Assembly: GCA_050289805.1 (NCBI GenBank)
Contig: JBNKGL010000002.1
Span: 1-64,000 of the forward strand
Direction: 5' to 3'
Length of the DNA: 64,000 bases
DNA from: JAUILA01 sp050289805
Lineage (GTDB): Bacteria; Bacteroidota; Bacteroidia; Cytophagales; Cyclobacteriaceae
The translations under genes were made by a program, and so were the position numbers. This document shows positions 8,705 through 18,119 of this stretch, piece after piece. The notes beneath the pieces are model-generated. The model was given only the letters and a program-made list of their open reading frames with translations, searched no databases and was not told where the DNA came from. The first letter of the stretch is position 1, and the number at the start of each line of letters is the position of its first letter.

Positions 8705-10297
8705 ATGAGAAATTTTCCGGGATTCGTTTTTGCATATTTGATAGTCATTGCGCTTGCTGTAGCAGGATGTTCCGAACAATCAACTGATGCACCCAATATT
8801 GTTTTCATTCTTGCGGATGATTTTGGGAATCATGATATAGGTTATACCGGAAGCAGGTTTTATCAAACGCCCCATCTGGATCAGCTGGCATCGGAATCCA
8901 TGATTTTCACCAACGGCTATGCAGCTTGCCAGGTATGCAGTCCGTCCCGTGCCAGTATCATGTCGGGAAAATTCCCGGCACGTCACGGAATTACCGATTA
9001 TATTGGCGCTCCTTCCGGGGAGGACTGGCGGCGAATGAACCGGTATAATAAGTTATTGCCGGCAGAATATAAGCATCAACTGGATACGGCCTACATTACC
9101 CTGCCCGAGGCGTTAAGGGAAGGAGGTTATTCAACATTTTTTGCCGGAAAATGGCATCTGGGGAGTAAGGGTTCCTGGCCCACGGATCATGGATTCGATC
9201 AGAATATTGGCGGATGGGAGGCAGGGAGCCCGCGCGGAGGCTACTTTTCACCCTATGATAACCCCAATCTAGCCGACGGACCGCCCGGTGAAAACCTCTC
9301 GATGCGCCTTGGCCGTGAAACGGTCGATTTTATCAAGTCCCATCATGAAAGTGGGAATGACAAGCCGTTCTTTGCCTTTTTATCTTTTTATGCTGTTCAC
9401 TCACCCATTCAGACGACCAGGGAAAGGTGGAAGAAGTACCGTGATCTGGCTGTACAGAATGGTATTGCCGATCACGGATATGAGATGGGAAAATTTTTAC
9501 CCATTCGCCAGGTACAGGATAATCCTGTGTATGCCGGCTTGGTTGAACAAATGGATGATGCCATTGGAGAGGTTCTCACAGCTTTGCGGGAATTGAATCT
9601 TGATGAAAATACCATTGTTGTGTTCACTTCCGACAATGGGGGTGTAGCTGCCGGAGATGCCTATTCCACCTCTAATTTGCCATTGCGTGCCGGAAAGGGA
9701 TATCAGTATGAAGGCGGAATCCGGGAGCCCTATTTCATTAAAGTACCCTGGATGAATACGGGTGGAAGAACTTCTGATGTTCCCGTAACCGGAACTGATT
9801 TTTATCCAACCCTGCTCGAACTGGCAGGCCTGCCCTTGCGAACTACGGAACATTCCGATGGAGTAAGCCTGGTGAATGTATTAAAGGGAGATTCGATAGA
9901 AACACGACCCCTGATTTGGCATTACCCTCATTACGGAAATCAGGGAGGGGAACCATCTTCCATTATCAGGCAGGGTGACTGGAAACTTATTTATTATTAT
10001 GAGGACAACCGACATGAACTATTTAACCTGGGCAGGGACCCTGGTGAAGTAAATGATGTCTCTTCGGATCACCCCGGAATCGTTTCACGGCTTCACGATG
10101 AACTTTTTGGCTTCCTTCGGCAAGTAAATGCAAAAAGGCCTGTTCCGGATCCCGGGTATTCCCCGGAGTTGGAGCAAGAACACCTGGAAAGAGTAAAGAA
10201 CGAAGTGTTACCCAGGTTGGAACAGCAAAGGGTTCAATTCCTCTCAGAGGATTTTGATCCGAATAATGACTGGTGGGGTTCGGCAATAAAAGACTGA
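8705..10297 (+). CDS. Lipoprotein sulfatase (S1 family, arylsulfatase-type)
   Basis: The 530-residue protein opens with a lipoprotein signal whose lipobox is V-A-G-C (Cys22). The sulfatase signature is C-S-P-S-R at residues 78-82; Cys78 would be converted to formylglycine. Metal ligands are visible in ILADDFG (Asp38/39) and FTSDNGG (around residue 310), and the KWHLG block carries the expected active-site lysine and histidine. The C-terminal region WKLIYYYEDNRHELFNL with D-P-G-E is the usual end of arylsulfatase A-like enzymes. It probably removes sulfate from an external polysaccharide or sulfated small molecule while anchored in the envelope. The divergent neighbour is a DUF5009 acetyltransferase. 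Confidence 0.92.
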   Translation: MRNFPGFVFAYLIVIALAVAGCSEQSTDAPNIVFILADDFGNHDIGYTGSRFYQTPHLDQLASESMIFTNGYAACQVCSPSRASIMSGKFPARHGITDYIGAPSGEDWRRMNRYNKLLPAEYKHQLDTAYITLPEALREGGYSTFFAGKWHLGSKGSWPTDHGFDQNIGGWEAGSPRGGYFSPYDNPNLADGPPGENLSMRLGRETVDFIKSHHESGNDKPFFAFLSFYAVHSPIQTTRERWKKYRDLAVQNGIADHGYEMGKFLPIRQVQDNPVYAGLVEQMDDAIGEVLTALRELNLDENTIVVFTSDNGGVAAGDAYSTSNLPLRAGKGYQYEGGIREPYFIKVPWMNTGGRTSDVPVTGTDFYPTLLELAGLPLRTTEHSDGVSLVNVLKGDSIETRPLIWHYPHYGNQGGEPSSIIRQGDWKLIYYYEDNRHELFNLGRDPGEVNDVSSDHPGIVSRLHDELFGFLRQVNAKRPVPDPGYSPELEQEHLERVKNEVLPRLEQQRVQFLSEDFDPNNDWWGSAIKD

Positions 10298-10336
10298 AAC
10301 GCAGGTATGCAATCTTCCCCGGAGGTTTGTGTTCAC

Positions 10337-11224
10337 TTATTTTCTGCCTTGTGCAAGCCGGGCCGTCAGGAACAGGTTAAAACCTCCAAACCCAAATATG
10401 ACTCTTCCCGTGAACTTGTCACTCAATGGTAAGTTTCTGATCTGATAGGCGTTACTCGAGTAAGCAATACCTAAGCCGACCTGTTTAAAAATGAAATATT
10501 GCAGCGAAACATTGGTCTCAAGAACATTGATCTTAATATCGCTCACGTCGAGGTAAAAATATTCCAGTGAGTACCGGGCCAGCAGTCGGGGCCTCATATA
10601 TCCGGCCCCATGAACACCCAGAAGTATAGCCGGGGCGATAAATTTTTCACTTTCGGCATAACTCCGGTTATTCAGGCTCGCCGACATTCCCATATTAAAG
10701 CGAACCGCACGGAGGCCGAATGATAATCCCGCATTCCAGTTTCTTTCGCTGAAGAAGGAGTACCGCCAGGTAGCCCCGAAATAGTTGACGTCGAATTTGA
10801 TATTTGCAGACGCCCCGGCATAAAAGATGGTATCGTTGAATTCAATATCCTTTTCCAGTGTCAGAGAATTGGACCTTGCCATACGTGTAAATGTAAGGTT
10901 CAACTGCGATCTTTTACTCAACAAAAGAAGTCCATCGATCCGAAATACGTTCAGGCTCTGTTCAAGTTTCAGGTCGTCCTCGAAATTAATTTCAGTGCCA
11001 AGTCCAATATCCGAATCGAAGCGCACACGTGTTGTCATTGATGGGAAATAATATCCCATGGACAGATACAGTTTGGGAGAGAGTGAATCCTGTTCTTCGT
11101 TGATATAGCTTTGTGAGAAAGCAAGGTTGCTAATAAGAATCAGAGCGAATAAAAGAGCCATGAATCCGAATCCCGTTGTCGCGGAGATCATAAATTCTGG
11201 ACTCTTTTTTTGATAATAATTCAC
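10337..11224 (-). CDS. Outer-membrane beta-barrel protein, unknown function
   Basis: A 295-residue exported protein with a hydrophobic leader ending near NLAFSQSY (about residue 40). The remainder is amphipathic beta strands with alternating aromatics (for example LYLSMGYYFPS, LSFGLRAVRFNMG, RLLARYSLEYFYLDV), as in small outer-membrane barrels. I recognise no specific family. An ATG at 11191 would give a shorter leader lacking the two lysines and is less attractive. It converges with the sulfatase gene (39-base gap) and is transcribed alone. Confidence 0.65.
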   Translation of the reverse strand: MNYYQKKSPEFMISATTGFGFMALLFALILISNLAFSQSYINEEQDSLSPKLYLSMGYYFPSMTTRVRFDSDIGLGTEINFEDDLKLEQSLNVFRIDGLLLLSKRSQLNLTFTRMARSNSLTLEKDIEFNDTIFYAGASANIKFDVNYFGATWRYSFFSERNWNAGLSFGLRAVRFNMGMSASLNNRSYAESEKFIAPAILLGVHGAGYMRPRLLARYSLEYFYLDVSDIKINVLETNVSLQYFIFKQVGLGIAYSSNAYQIRNLPLSDKFTGRVIFGFGGFNLFLTARLAQGRK

Positions 11225-11303
11225 AGATTTGATCGCTGTTCTCTATCTGCAAGTTGGCTCGAATCAGGCTTTAATCCAAGTATAAATTGAAGTGATTTAG
11301 GGG

Positions 11304-12575
11304 TTAAACATCCCCCTGAAGTTCAGCTTTTTCGGTCTTAACCGAAACTCGTCGAATCAGGTTTCCAACGGTAAGTCCCTGGACCAGGATACTGAAGACA
11401 ACAATTACATAGGTCATCACTAAAAACAGCTCGCGGTTCATTTCCTGTGAGAGGCTAAGTGCCAGTGCAATGGATATTCCACCCCTGAGTCCGCCCCAGG
11501 TCATGACCACACTGGTACCCGGAACAAATTCAAGACGTCTGCTAAAAAAGGCAATGGGGGGAAGAATGGATACGTACCGGCAAAGCAGTACGAGTGGTAT
11601 GGCGATTAACCCGGCAACCAGATAATTCATTTCAATTGTCAGCACAAGAATTTCCATTCCGATCAAAACAAACAAAATCGTATTCAACAGTATATCCAGA
11701 AGTTCCCAGAACTTGTCAACGTAGGTTTCTGTGATTTTTGACATGGCTGAAGCCCGCATGGTATCATTGCCTACGACAAGTCCGGCTGTGACCATCGCAA
11801 GTGGAGCAGAAAGATGAAATCGTTGAGCCAAAACGGTTCCGCCCATCACTGCGGCAAGGGTTATGATCACTTCGGTGTCATAGTCATCGATAGACCGCAT
11901 CATACGATACGTTAAATATCCAAGTGCAAGCCCCAGCAGAATTCCGCCCAATACTTCCAGCCCGAATAATTCAGCGATCATCAACGGATCAATTGCCTGT
12001 CCGGGTGAGGAGGCAATGTGGTAGATCGTTATAAAAACAACGACGCCAACCCCGTCATTGAACAATGATTCTCCCACAATTTTGGTTTCGAGTTTTTTAG
12101 GTGCATTCGCCTGCTTAAGAATTCCCAAGACAGCAATGGGGTCTGTCGGGGAAATCAGTGCCCCGAACAGCAGACAGTAGATGAATGCAACATCCATTCC
12201 CAGCAGTATGAGAAGTAGATAGGTAACGCCGCCCACCAGGAATGTAGAAACCAACACACCGAGCGTTGAAAATGCAAGGATAGGCCATCGCTGAATGCGT
12301 AATTCTTCAAAATTTGTATGCAGGGCGCCAGCGAACAGCATGAAGCTCAACATGATGTCAAGCAACAGATCTTCAAAATTTATACTTGAAATAATTTCCT
12401 TTTCGGCCTCCAGGATGGTATCGTCATATTGTGCAATCCCAAGAACAATAATGGTAAACACAATGGTGATAAGCATCAATCCGATGGTAGTGGGCAACTT
12501 CAGAAAGCGTTCATTCACATATCCGAAGATCGCGGCAAGTACTATCAGAATCGTGCTGATCAGAAAAATATCCAT
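11304..12575 (-). CDS. Na+/H+ (cation:proton) antiporter, CPA1/NhaP-type
   Basis: From the ATG at 12575 the product is 423 residues with about twelve membrane segments. The motif FGALISPTDPIAVL with its conserved aspartate, the NDGVGVVVF segment holding the N-D pair of the CPA1 ion-binding site, and LRGGISIALALSL near the C-terminus are standard for NhaP/NHE-type exchangers. It should export Na+ (or K+) in exchange for protons. A longer reading to 12653 is rejected because it would run through the bidirectional terminator at 12631-12664. No cytoplasmic TrkA-C or cNMP domain follows. Confidence 0.9.
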   Translation of the reverse strand: MDIFLISTILIVLAAIFGYVNERFLKLPTTIGLMLITIVFTIIVLGIAQYDDTILEAEKEIISSINFEDLLLDIMLSFMLFAGALHTNFEELRIQRWPILAFSTLGVLVSTFLVGGVTYLLLILLGMDVAFIYCLLFGALISPTDPIAVLGILKQANAPKKLETKIVGESLFNDGVGVVVFITIYHIASSPGQAIDPLMIAELFGLEVLGGILLGLALGYLTYRMMRSIDDYDTEVIITLAAVMGGTVLAQRFHLSAPLAMVTAGLVVGNDTMRASAMSKITETYVDKFWELLDILLNTILFVLIGMEILVLTIEMNYLVAGLIAIPLVLLCRYVSILPPIAFFSRRLEFVPGTSVVMTWGGLRGGISIALALSLSQEMNRELFLVMTYVIVVFSILVQGLTVGNLIRRVSVKTEKAELQGDV

Positions 12576-12630
12576 GGCATTCAGGTTGTTCGTTGAAAAA
12601 TACGAATAATTTTTATCTGTGGCATTAAGC

Positions 12631-12665
12631 AAAAAAGGACCGGCATGTTCCACCGGTCCTTTTTG
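12631..12665 (-). terminator. Terminator after the DUF3078 gene
   Basis: Arms AGGACCGG (12636-12643) and CCGGTCCT (12653-12660) are flanked by A5 on one side and T4 on the other, so the hairpin can stop transcription in both directions. It follows the leftward DUF3078 gene and helps fix the antiporter start downstream at 12575. Confidence 0.88.
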
Positions 12666-12683
12666 TATCTGCTCTTCAGACAG

Positions 12684-13610
12684 TTAGAAATCATAGGTGA
12701 TCCCGAACAGCCAATAAGTCTGAAGCTTGTTGTCGATGTTATCAAAGGTGGCATCAGGAAGCTCCAGTGTTTCACGCGCGTAATTGAGGGCCTCCTGCTT
12801 GTTATCACGCAGTCCGAACTCAAGACCCATACCGAGATTCTTCCATACCTTGTAGGAAAATGCGTTGATCCAGGTCCAGTTTGAGAGATTACTGCTTTTG
12901 TAGCTGATAAACGAAGACAGGTTTGACTTCAGTGAGAAGTTTCCGAATTTTTTACCATAGTTAGCAACGATCTTGGTACCTGCCGATGATTCAAACACAT
13001 CATCCGTGCTGCTGAATACAATGTTATAGTTAAGCGGATGTATTACAACCACGAGATCAGATACCGGCTTCCAGGTAATACCAACCCCAAGATCGAGATA
13101 TCCGGGATCATTGAAGTTGTTGATCAATGTTGTACGATATTCCATCAGGAAAGAAGCGGCTATTTTATCCGATAGATTATATCCGAACAAAGATTGAATG
13201 TTAAACACATCTGTGGTAGCACGGAAACCTTCTTCATCATCAGGGTCGTCCTTGTCGTCCAGTTTTACCCAACCCAGGTTAATCTGCCCTGCATTGTACC
13301 AGAAATATTTTTCACGGTCGAGGCGTGCATACGGGTTAATGGTAATTCCGATCTTACCTGATGCGTTATTCGGGATTCCCTGGGCATACCAGTTGTTGAA
13401 TTCTGAAAAGCTTGCCCCAATCGTTCCAAACGCGCCTGTTTTCCATCCGGGAAAAGCATCGATCTGCTTTTGAATCGCATCTACGCGACCCTGGATCGCA
13501 CTAATGGAATCCTCTTTTGTTTTTTTAATAGCTTTTAACTCATCGATCGTCTGACCGTAAGAAATTAAGCCTGCCAATAGAAAAATAATCGTTGTAAATA
13601 GTTTATTCAT
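12684..13610 (-). CDS. DUF3078 family exported protein
   Basis: 308 residues with a signal peptide ending near LISYGQ (about residue 20), a short charged coiled segment (about residues 22-48), then a barrel-like domain. The blocks GWKTGAFGTIGASFSEFNNW, KYFWYNAGQINLGW and LGVGITWKPVSDLVVVIHPL are typical of DUF3078, a Bacteroidota family of unknown role thought to be an outer-membrane beta-barrel. A -7 element lies 23 bases upstream and a strong terminator downstream, so it is monocistronic. Confidence 0.85.
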   Translation of the reverse strand: MNKLFTTIIFLLAGLISYGQTIDELKAIKKTKEDSISAIQGRVDAIQKQIDAFPGWKTGAFGTIGASFSEFNNWYAQGIPNNASGKIGITINPYARLDREKYFWYNAGQINLGWVKLDDKDDPDDEEGFRATTDVFNIQSLFGYNLSDKIAASFLMEYRTTLINNFNDPGYLDLGVGITWKPVSDLVVVIHPLNYNIVFSSTDDVFESSAGTKIVANYGKKFGNFSLKSNLSSFISYKSSNLSNWTWINAFSYKVWKNLGMGLEFGLRDNKQEALNYARETLELPDATFDNIDNKLQTYWLFGITYDF

Positions 13611-13632
13611 AGCGTGTTGTGAGTTGAAATGC

Positions 13633-13640
13633 CAAATTTA
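13633..13640 (-). promoter_or_regulatory. -7 element for the DUF3078 gene
   Basis: On the minus strand this reads TAAATTTG (TAnnTTTG), 23 bases before the DUF3078 ATG. No clear -33 TTG is seen. Confidence 0.5.
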
Positions 13641-13792
13641 GAATATCCTTGCTTTCGTCCTTCTTAAATTCAATATTTTTTCATCAATATCGGTAAGAAT
13701 TTGACTTGATCTTTTTGATCAGTAAAAACAACATCCGAACACGAATGTTTCAACTGACCATATTTTCAATCTTTTTTGCATATTGTGATAAT

Positions 13793-15466
13793 ATGAACCT
13801 GAAAAGAATAACTCCGCTTATACTCATCATCTTTCTGACCAGCTTTTGCACCCCGCAAGAGCAGGATTCCAATGTCATGCCACAAGAAATTGAAAATGTC
13901 CCGGTTTCCCATCAGGAGCTGCAGTCATTTTTTTTAGAGTGGCGTGAATTTCTTAAGCCGGTTGAGATCAATGGAATTCCGGATTACAGCGATAAGGCGA
14001 TGAAGGACCAGTATGCAGAACTGTCTAATTGGCAAAATCGCCTAAACGCGATTGATACTGTGGGATGGCCCATTGCTCACCAGGTAGATTGGTTCCTGGT
14101 TTGGGCGGAAATGAACGGGCTCGATTTCGCACATCGGGTAAAAAAACCATGGCAAAGGGATCCTTCATTCTATGTCTGGTTTTTTTCATATCCTACCGAT
14201 GTTCCTGAAAGGGAAGCTGCCAATGCCTGGGGCGCTGTGGAGTATGATTACTATAGCAAGCCTTTGTCGGCGTCAGATGCAGCTGAGATCAGTGCCCAAC
14301 TGCGGAAGGCACCTGCACTCTGGGAGCAGGCAAGGAAAAATCTCACCGGGAATGCCCGCGACCTATGGGTGCTCAGTGAACGAAGTTTCAGAGCTCAAAG
14401 TGCCGACCTTGCGCAATTTGCGGCCATGATGCAAGCGGATTACCCTGATCTGGCCGCTGCGGCACTTGAAGTGAAGGATGCTTCTGAAACTTTTGCCGAC
14501 TGGATTGCGGCTGAAAGTGGAAAAAAGACCGATGTTTCGGGTGTGGGTAAGGAAAATTACACCTGGAACCTGAAGAATGTTCACCTGTTGCCCTATACGT
14601 GGGATGAGGAATTAACGCTCATTGAACGTGAGCTTGCGCGAGCGCACTCATCGCTCAGGCTGGAGGAAAACCGGAACAGAACTCTTCCGGGCTGGGAGAA
14701 GATATCAACAATGGAGGATTATGATAAAGCTGTAAATGAAGCGATTGATGACTTCATGGAATTTCTGGAAAATGAGGAAATACTTACTGTCACTTCCAAC
14801 ATGGATCCGGCAATGCGGGAAAGAACAGGCTCGTTTGAAGAATCTGACGGACTCCGCGGCTTTTTTGAAGAGGTGATTTACCGTGATCCCATGACCATGC
14901 GGGCGCATCACTACCACTGGCTTGACCTGGCTCGTATGAGGGATAATCCTCACCCAAGTATTATCAGGAGTACACCGCTTCAGTTCAATATATTTGATGG
15001 CAGGGCAGAGGGTTTGGCAACGGGAGTTGAGGAAATGTTCATGCATGCGGGATTGTATGAAGGGCGTCCCCGCGGACGAGAATTGGTTTGGGTAATGCTG
15101 GCACAGCGTGCTGCCAGGGCTCTTGGGGCACTTTATCAACATGGGTTGATCACTGATTTTGACGGAGCGACAAAAATTGCCTCAAAATATACTCCCTGGG
15201 GGTTGCTTCCGGCGGATGGCGGCACGATTCAGGGTGAAGAACACTTCTATTTAACCCAGCCTGCGTATGGAACCAGCTATGTTATTGGTAAAATTGAAAT
15301 TGAAAAGCTGCTGGCAGAATATGCACTGCAGCGGGAGGGCGACTTTAGCATGAAGGAATTCTTTGATGAATTTAATTCAAAGGGGGTTATACCTGTTTCG
15401 CTGATTTACTGGGAAATGACCGGTGATCGCTCCATGTTGAACAAAGCGGTTTCCGGAAGCCAATAG
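13793..15466 (+). CDS. DUF885 family exported protein
   Basis: From the ATG at 13793 the protein is 557 residues and begins with a signal peptide (KRITPLILIIFLTSFC). The cysteine is lipobox-like, although the preceding Phe is atypical. The earlier in-frame start at 13706 would add a second hydrophobic segment and is unlikely. The body resembles DUF885, a family distantly related to gluzincin peptidases: an aromatic-rich N-terminal helical region, a GWEKISTMEDYDKAVNEAI stretch, and EGLATGVEEMFMHAG near residue 400 in place of the usual E-G-W helix. I do not see a clean HExxH, so catalytic activity is uncertain. An ion-channel relic follows 28 bases later. Confidence 0.75.
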   Translation: MNLKRITPLILIIFLTSFCTPQEQDSNVMPQEIENVPVSHQELQSFFLEWREFLKPVEINGIPDYSDKAMKDQYAELSNWQNRLNAIDTVGWPIAHQVDWFLVWAEMNGLDFAHRVKKPWQRDPSFYVWFFSYPTDVPEREAANAWGAVEYDYYSKPLSASDAAEISAQLRKAPALWEQARKNLTGNARDLWVLSERSFRAQSADLAQFAAMMQADYPDLAAAALEVKDASETFADWIAAESGKKTDVSGVGKENYTWNLKNVHLLPYTWDEELTLIERELARAHSSLRLEENRNRTLPGWEKISTMEDYDKAVNEAIDDFMEFLENEEILTVTSNMDPAMRERTGSFEESDGLRGFFEEVIYRDPMTMRAHHYHWLDLARMRDNPHPSIIRSTPLQFNIFDGRAEGLATGVEEMFMHAGLYEGRPRGRELVWVMLAQRAARALGALYQHGLITDFDGATKIASKYTPWGLLPADGGTIQGEEHFYLTQPAYGTSYVIGKIEIEKLLAEYALQREGDFSMKEFFDEFNSKGVIPVSLIYWEMTGDRSMLNKAVSGSQ

Positions 15467-15494
15467 TAGAATTACAAACCTGGCATTTTATCAA

Positions 15495-15846
15495 ATGAAA
15501 TTCGCGTTATCGTTAATCCTGTTATTTTCCTTTAGCCTTTGTTTATCACAACGGCAGGAGCCAAATCAGGTGAAAGTTGGTCTCTGTTACCGCCATACTA
15601 ACGTTGATTGTATTCCAGTTTTCTGTGGCGCAGACATTGCCTGAATTGCCTTATCTTACTTCGTTGGACCGATATGTAATTGGTACGGATATCTTTGTGT
15701 TTATGGCGTTTCTGGAGACTCTGATTACAAGTTTCTATGAGGACAGGGGAAAGAAAGGGCTGTCCGCTCTTATCGATCGTTCCTCGCGTATCCTGTTCCC
15801 GGTGGTTTTTATTCTTTTTATACTGCTGACGCTGATACTCTTTTAA
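15495..15846 (+). pseudogene. Decayed pentameric ligand-gated ion channel (GLIC/ELIC-like)
   Basis: Two frames together make the remains of a prokaryotic Cys-loop-like channel. From ATG 15495 there is a signal peptide (KFALSLILLFSFSLCLSQ) and about ten residues resembling a mature N-terminus (EPNQVKVG), in a frame that stops at 15642. From about 15577, in another frame, the C-terminal third continues: part of TM2 (VTAILTLIVFQFSVA), the TM2-TM3 loop LPELPYLTSLDRY, TM3 (FVFMAFLETLITSF), a short loop, and TM4 with SRILFPVVFIL, closely like the SRIAFPVVFLL of Gloeobacter GLIC. The extracellular ligand-binding domain and TM1 (about 200 residues) are missing. An out-of-frame deletion near 15570 explains this. 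Confidence 0.7.
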
Positions 15847-15850
15847 CTTT

Positions 15851-16939
15851 CTAGTACTCTACTTTAAGAAGTATTTCCGGATGAGTTTTCGGGGCGCTAA
15901 CTGCATTTAAGACGCGAAACCTCAGGTCGAATTGATCCTTAAAACTTATCGTTTTCACATCAATAAAGTTTTCGCCGGGATGGATCTCAATCACATCCGC
16001 GTTTGAATGAAATGTATATGCTGAGAGGTTTTCCAGGATGAACGTTAACCCTGTCTTATTATTGATCTGAACGCGTGCCACCTGTTCATTATATTGCAGC
16101 TTGACAACCTCCATAGAGGCGTTTATGAGCGGGATAATATGCTCCTCCTTTCCTATCAGCTGATCTTTGAACCATACGGCAGTTCTGCCTTCTCTCAGGG
16201 CTGATTTTATTTCAGATTCTGACCGGTCCTTTGTGAATAAAAGCGTAATAGGACGATGACCCCCTTCCGGTATGCCAAACTCCCAGTCAACCAGCCCATG
16301 AATATCTGAAGTGCCCAGGATTGTCAGGTTATTATCGAGAGCGATCTGAAGAGCCTCATCTGAATACATATGCTCATTGACAACTTCTATCCCATGGAGC
16401 AACCCCTCCGAGATCAGTGTACGGTGCAGATCACTTAGTTTAGCGACTCCGTCTTTATAATGATAGGCCCACATCGGATGGTTCCAAAAGGTAAACGCTC
16501 CCTGCCTGTTTGCTTCACGGAACACCTCCATGACATCATCATTCAATAATTTGTTAGCATCCTTTATAAATATTGCATTACTGTGTCCCGGAGGCATGGA
16601 ACGGGTAATTTCAGACCCGGGAACCACGATGAGGTTTTCCTGTGCTGCAATTTTTGAAGCAATTTCGAAGGAACGGTTGCGATCAGGATGTGGAATATCT
16701 TCTTCATGGGGCTGATACTCCAGGTGTTCCGTCATTGCGATAAGATCAAGCCCTTCCCGTACTGCTTCGTACACACGTATATCTGGCCATACGCTTCCAT
16801 CGGAAAACACGGTATGCATGTGGAGGTCGACCATGAGCGTTTCATAGCCCGGAACATCCGGAAAGTTGTAATTGCGATTCTGGGCAGCCAGCGTAAAATG
16901 TATTCCGGCTATTAGCACTAAAGTGATGAGTGTTTTCAT
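15851..16939 (-). CDS. Exported PHP-domain phosphoesterase-like protein
   Basis: About 362 residues from the ATG at 16939. A signal peptide ends near TLAAQ, followed by a PHP domain: DLHMHTVFSDG carries the first HxH metal pair, MTEHLE the next histidine, VPGSEI an acidic ligand, and TSDIHG the final D-x-H. The family uses two or three metals to hydrolyse phosphoesters. Exported PHP proteins of this type are common in Bacteroidota and their substrates are mostly unknown. The C-terminal 80 residues look like a small beta domain (ARVQINNKTGLTFILENL). A reading starting at 16960 adds seven basic residues and is possible. Confidence 0.82.
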   Translation of the reverse strand: MKTLITLVLIAGIHFTLAAQNRNYNFPDVPGYETLMVDLHMHTVFSDGSVWPDIRVYEAVREGLDLIAMTEHLEYQPHEEDIPHPDRNRSFEIASKIAAQENLIVVPGSEITRSMPPGHSNAIFIKDANKLLNDDVMEVFREANRQGAFTFWNHPMWAYHYKDGVAKLSDLHRTLISEGLLHGIEVVNEHMYSDEALQIALDNNLTILGTSDIHGLVDWEFGIPEGGHRPITLLFTKDRSESEIKSALREGRTAVWFKDQLIGKEEHIIPLINASMEVVKLQYNEQVARVQINNKTGLTFILENLSAYTFHSNADVIEIHPGENFIDVKTISFKDQFDLRFRVLNAVSAPKTHPEILLKVEY

Positions 16940-17013
16940 AGGCATAAATCTTACCCTCAAGATAATGGAGAATCCTGAATTTTATATAACCAGAAGATTA
17001 TGGAAATGGTAAC

Positions 17014-18099
17014 TTATTCCCTTCCAAGCTGTCGGAGCCATGAAGCATGATCTGCCACAGCCCCTGCAAACGTTCTTTTACTATAGTAGGGGAGTCCGAA
17101 TTCCCTGGCGGTCTGTTCTACAATAGAAGAAACCTTTCTGTAATGTACATGACTGATGTTTGGCATCAGGTGGTGTTCGACCTGGTAATTCAAGCCCCCG
17201 ATAAACCAGTTCAGTAAGCGATTATTCGGTGCAAAATTACTTGTTGTTGCTAACTGATGGATCGTCCAGTTGTTGGCAATCAGGCCATTTTCATCCGGTA
17301 ACGGAAAGTCTGTAGATGGCACGACATGCGCCGCCTGGAATACAATGGTAATACTCAGGCCTGTAAGAAAGTGCATAGATAAAAAGGCCAGAACGATCAA
17401 CCACGGCGACAATGGAATCATGATCAGCGGGATGATCAGTGTTATTGAAATGTGAACCATTTTCCAGGCGAAGATTTTTACAAATTCCTTATAAACTTCA
17501 TTCTTCCCCTTGAAATAGCCCATTTTGTGATATTTGATCAGTCGAACATAGTCTTTCGCTGCAAACCATGAAAGGGTCGATAAACCATAGAAAAACCAGA
17601 CATAAAAATGTTGAAACCGGTGTACCCAATATCTCCTGGCATGCGGTGAAAACCGAAGAAAGAAGGGAGCATTGATATCATCGTCATGTTCCTGAATGTT
17701 GGTATAGGTATGGTGAAGCACGTTATGTTGTATTTTCCATACATTGGCATTGGCCCCCAGCAGGTTCATGGAATATCCGATGATCTTGTTGACGCGACGA
17801 TTCTTTGAATAGGAGCCATGAAGGGCATCATGCATGATGCCCATCCCCACGCCTGCCATGCCAATTCCGGCAAGGAGGTACAGGGCGAACATAAGCCATA
17901 CGCTCGACACAATTCCCAGGCAAAGTATGGTCAATGGTCCCAGGAACAGGGATAACATAAAAATGGTTTTAAATACCATTTTTCCATTTCCCTGTCGTTG
18001 AATTCCATTGGATTTAAAATAATGATTGACCCGGTCATTGAGCTTTTTCGTAAACTCAGTACCGGTTTCGGTGGAAAATTTGAGATTCTTAATTGTAAT
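17014..18099 (-). CDS. Fatty acid (acyl-CoA/acyl-lipid) desaturase, probable AUU start
   Basis: The first ATG (17979) gives 321 residues with all three histidine boxes: HDALH (residues 50-54), HNVLHH (85-90) and QVEHH (near 267). Two hydrophobic hairpins place it among membrane di-iron front-end or delta-9 desaturases. However, in the same frame upstream lies an uninterrupted 40-codon segment reading KFSTETGTEFTKKLNDRV then NHYFK. This is what desaturases of this type carry before their first membrane helix. It contains no ATG, GTG or TTG. A -7 promoter element at 18120-18127 would start the mRNA around 18113, so ATT at 18099 (or 18093) is a plausible start. I therefore annotate from 18099, with moderate confidence in the start and high confidence in the family. 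Confidence 0.8.
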   Translation of the reverse strand: MTIKNLKFSTETGTEFTKKLNDRVNHYFKSNGIQRQGNGKMVFKTIFMLSLFLGPLTILCLGIVSSVWLMFALYLLAGIGMAGVGMGIMHDALHGSYSKNRRVNKIIGYSMNLLGANANVWKIQHNVLHHTYTNIQEHDDDINAPFFLRFSPHARRYWVHRFQHFYVWFFYGLSTLSWFAAKDYVRLIKYHKMGYFKGKNEVYKEFVKIFAWKMVHISITLIIPLIMIPLSPWLIVLAFLSMHFLTGLSITIVFQAAHVVPSTDFPLPDENGLIANNWTIHQLATTSNFAPNNRLLNWFIGGLNYQVEHHLMPNISHVHYRKVSSIVEQTAREFGLPYYSKRTFAGAVADHASWLRQLGRE

Positions 18100-18119
18100 A
18101 AATTTTGATGATGTTGTTG

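Noticed and set aside
12576..12653. 26-codon extension of the antiporter start
   Set aside because: It runs through the terminator hairpin at 12631-12664 and adds no family-like residues.
13706..13792. Longer DUF885 start with an extra hydrophobic segment
   Set aside because: The true signal peptide begins at ATG 13793; the upstream part has no leader logic.
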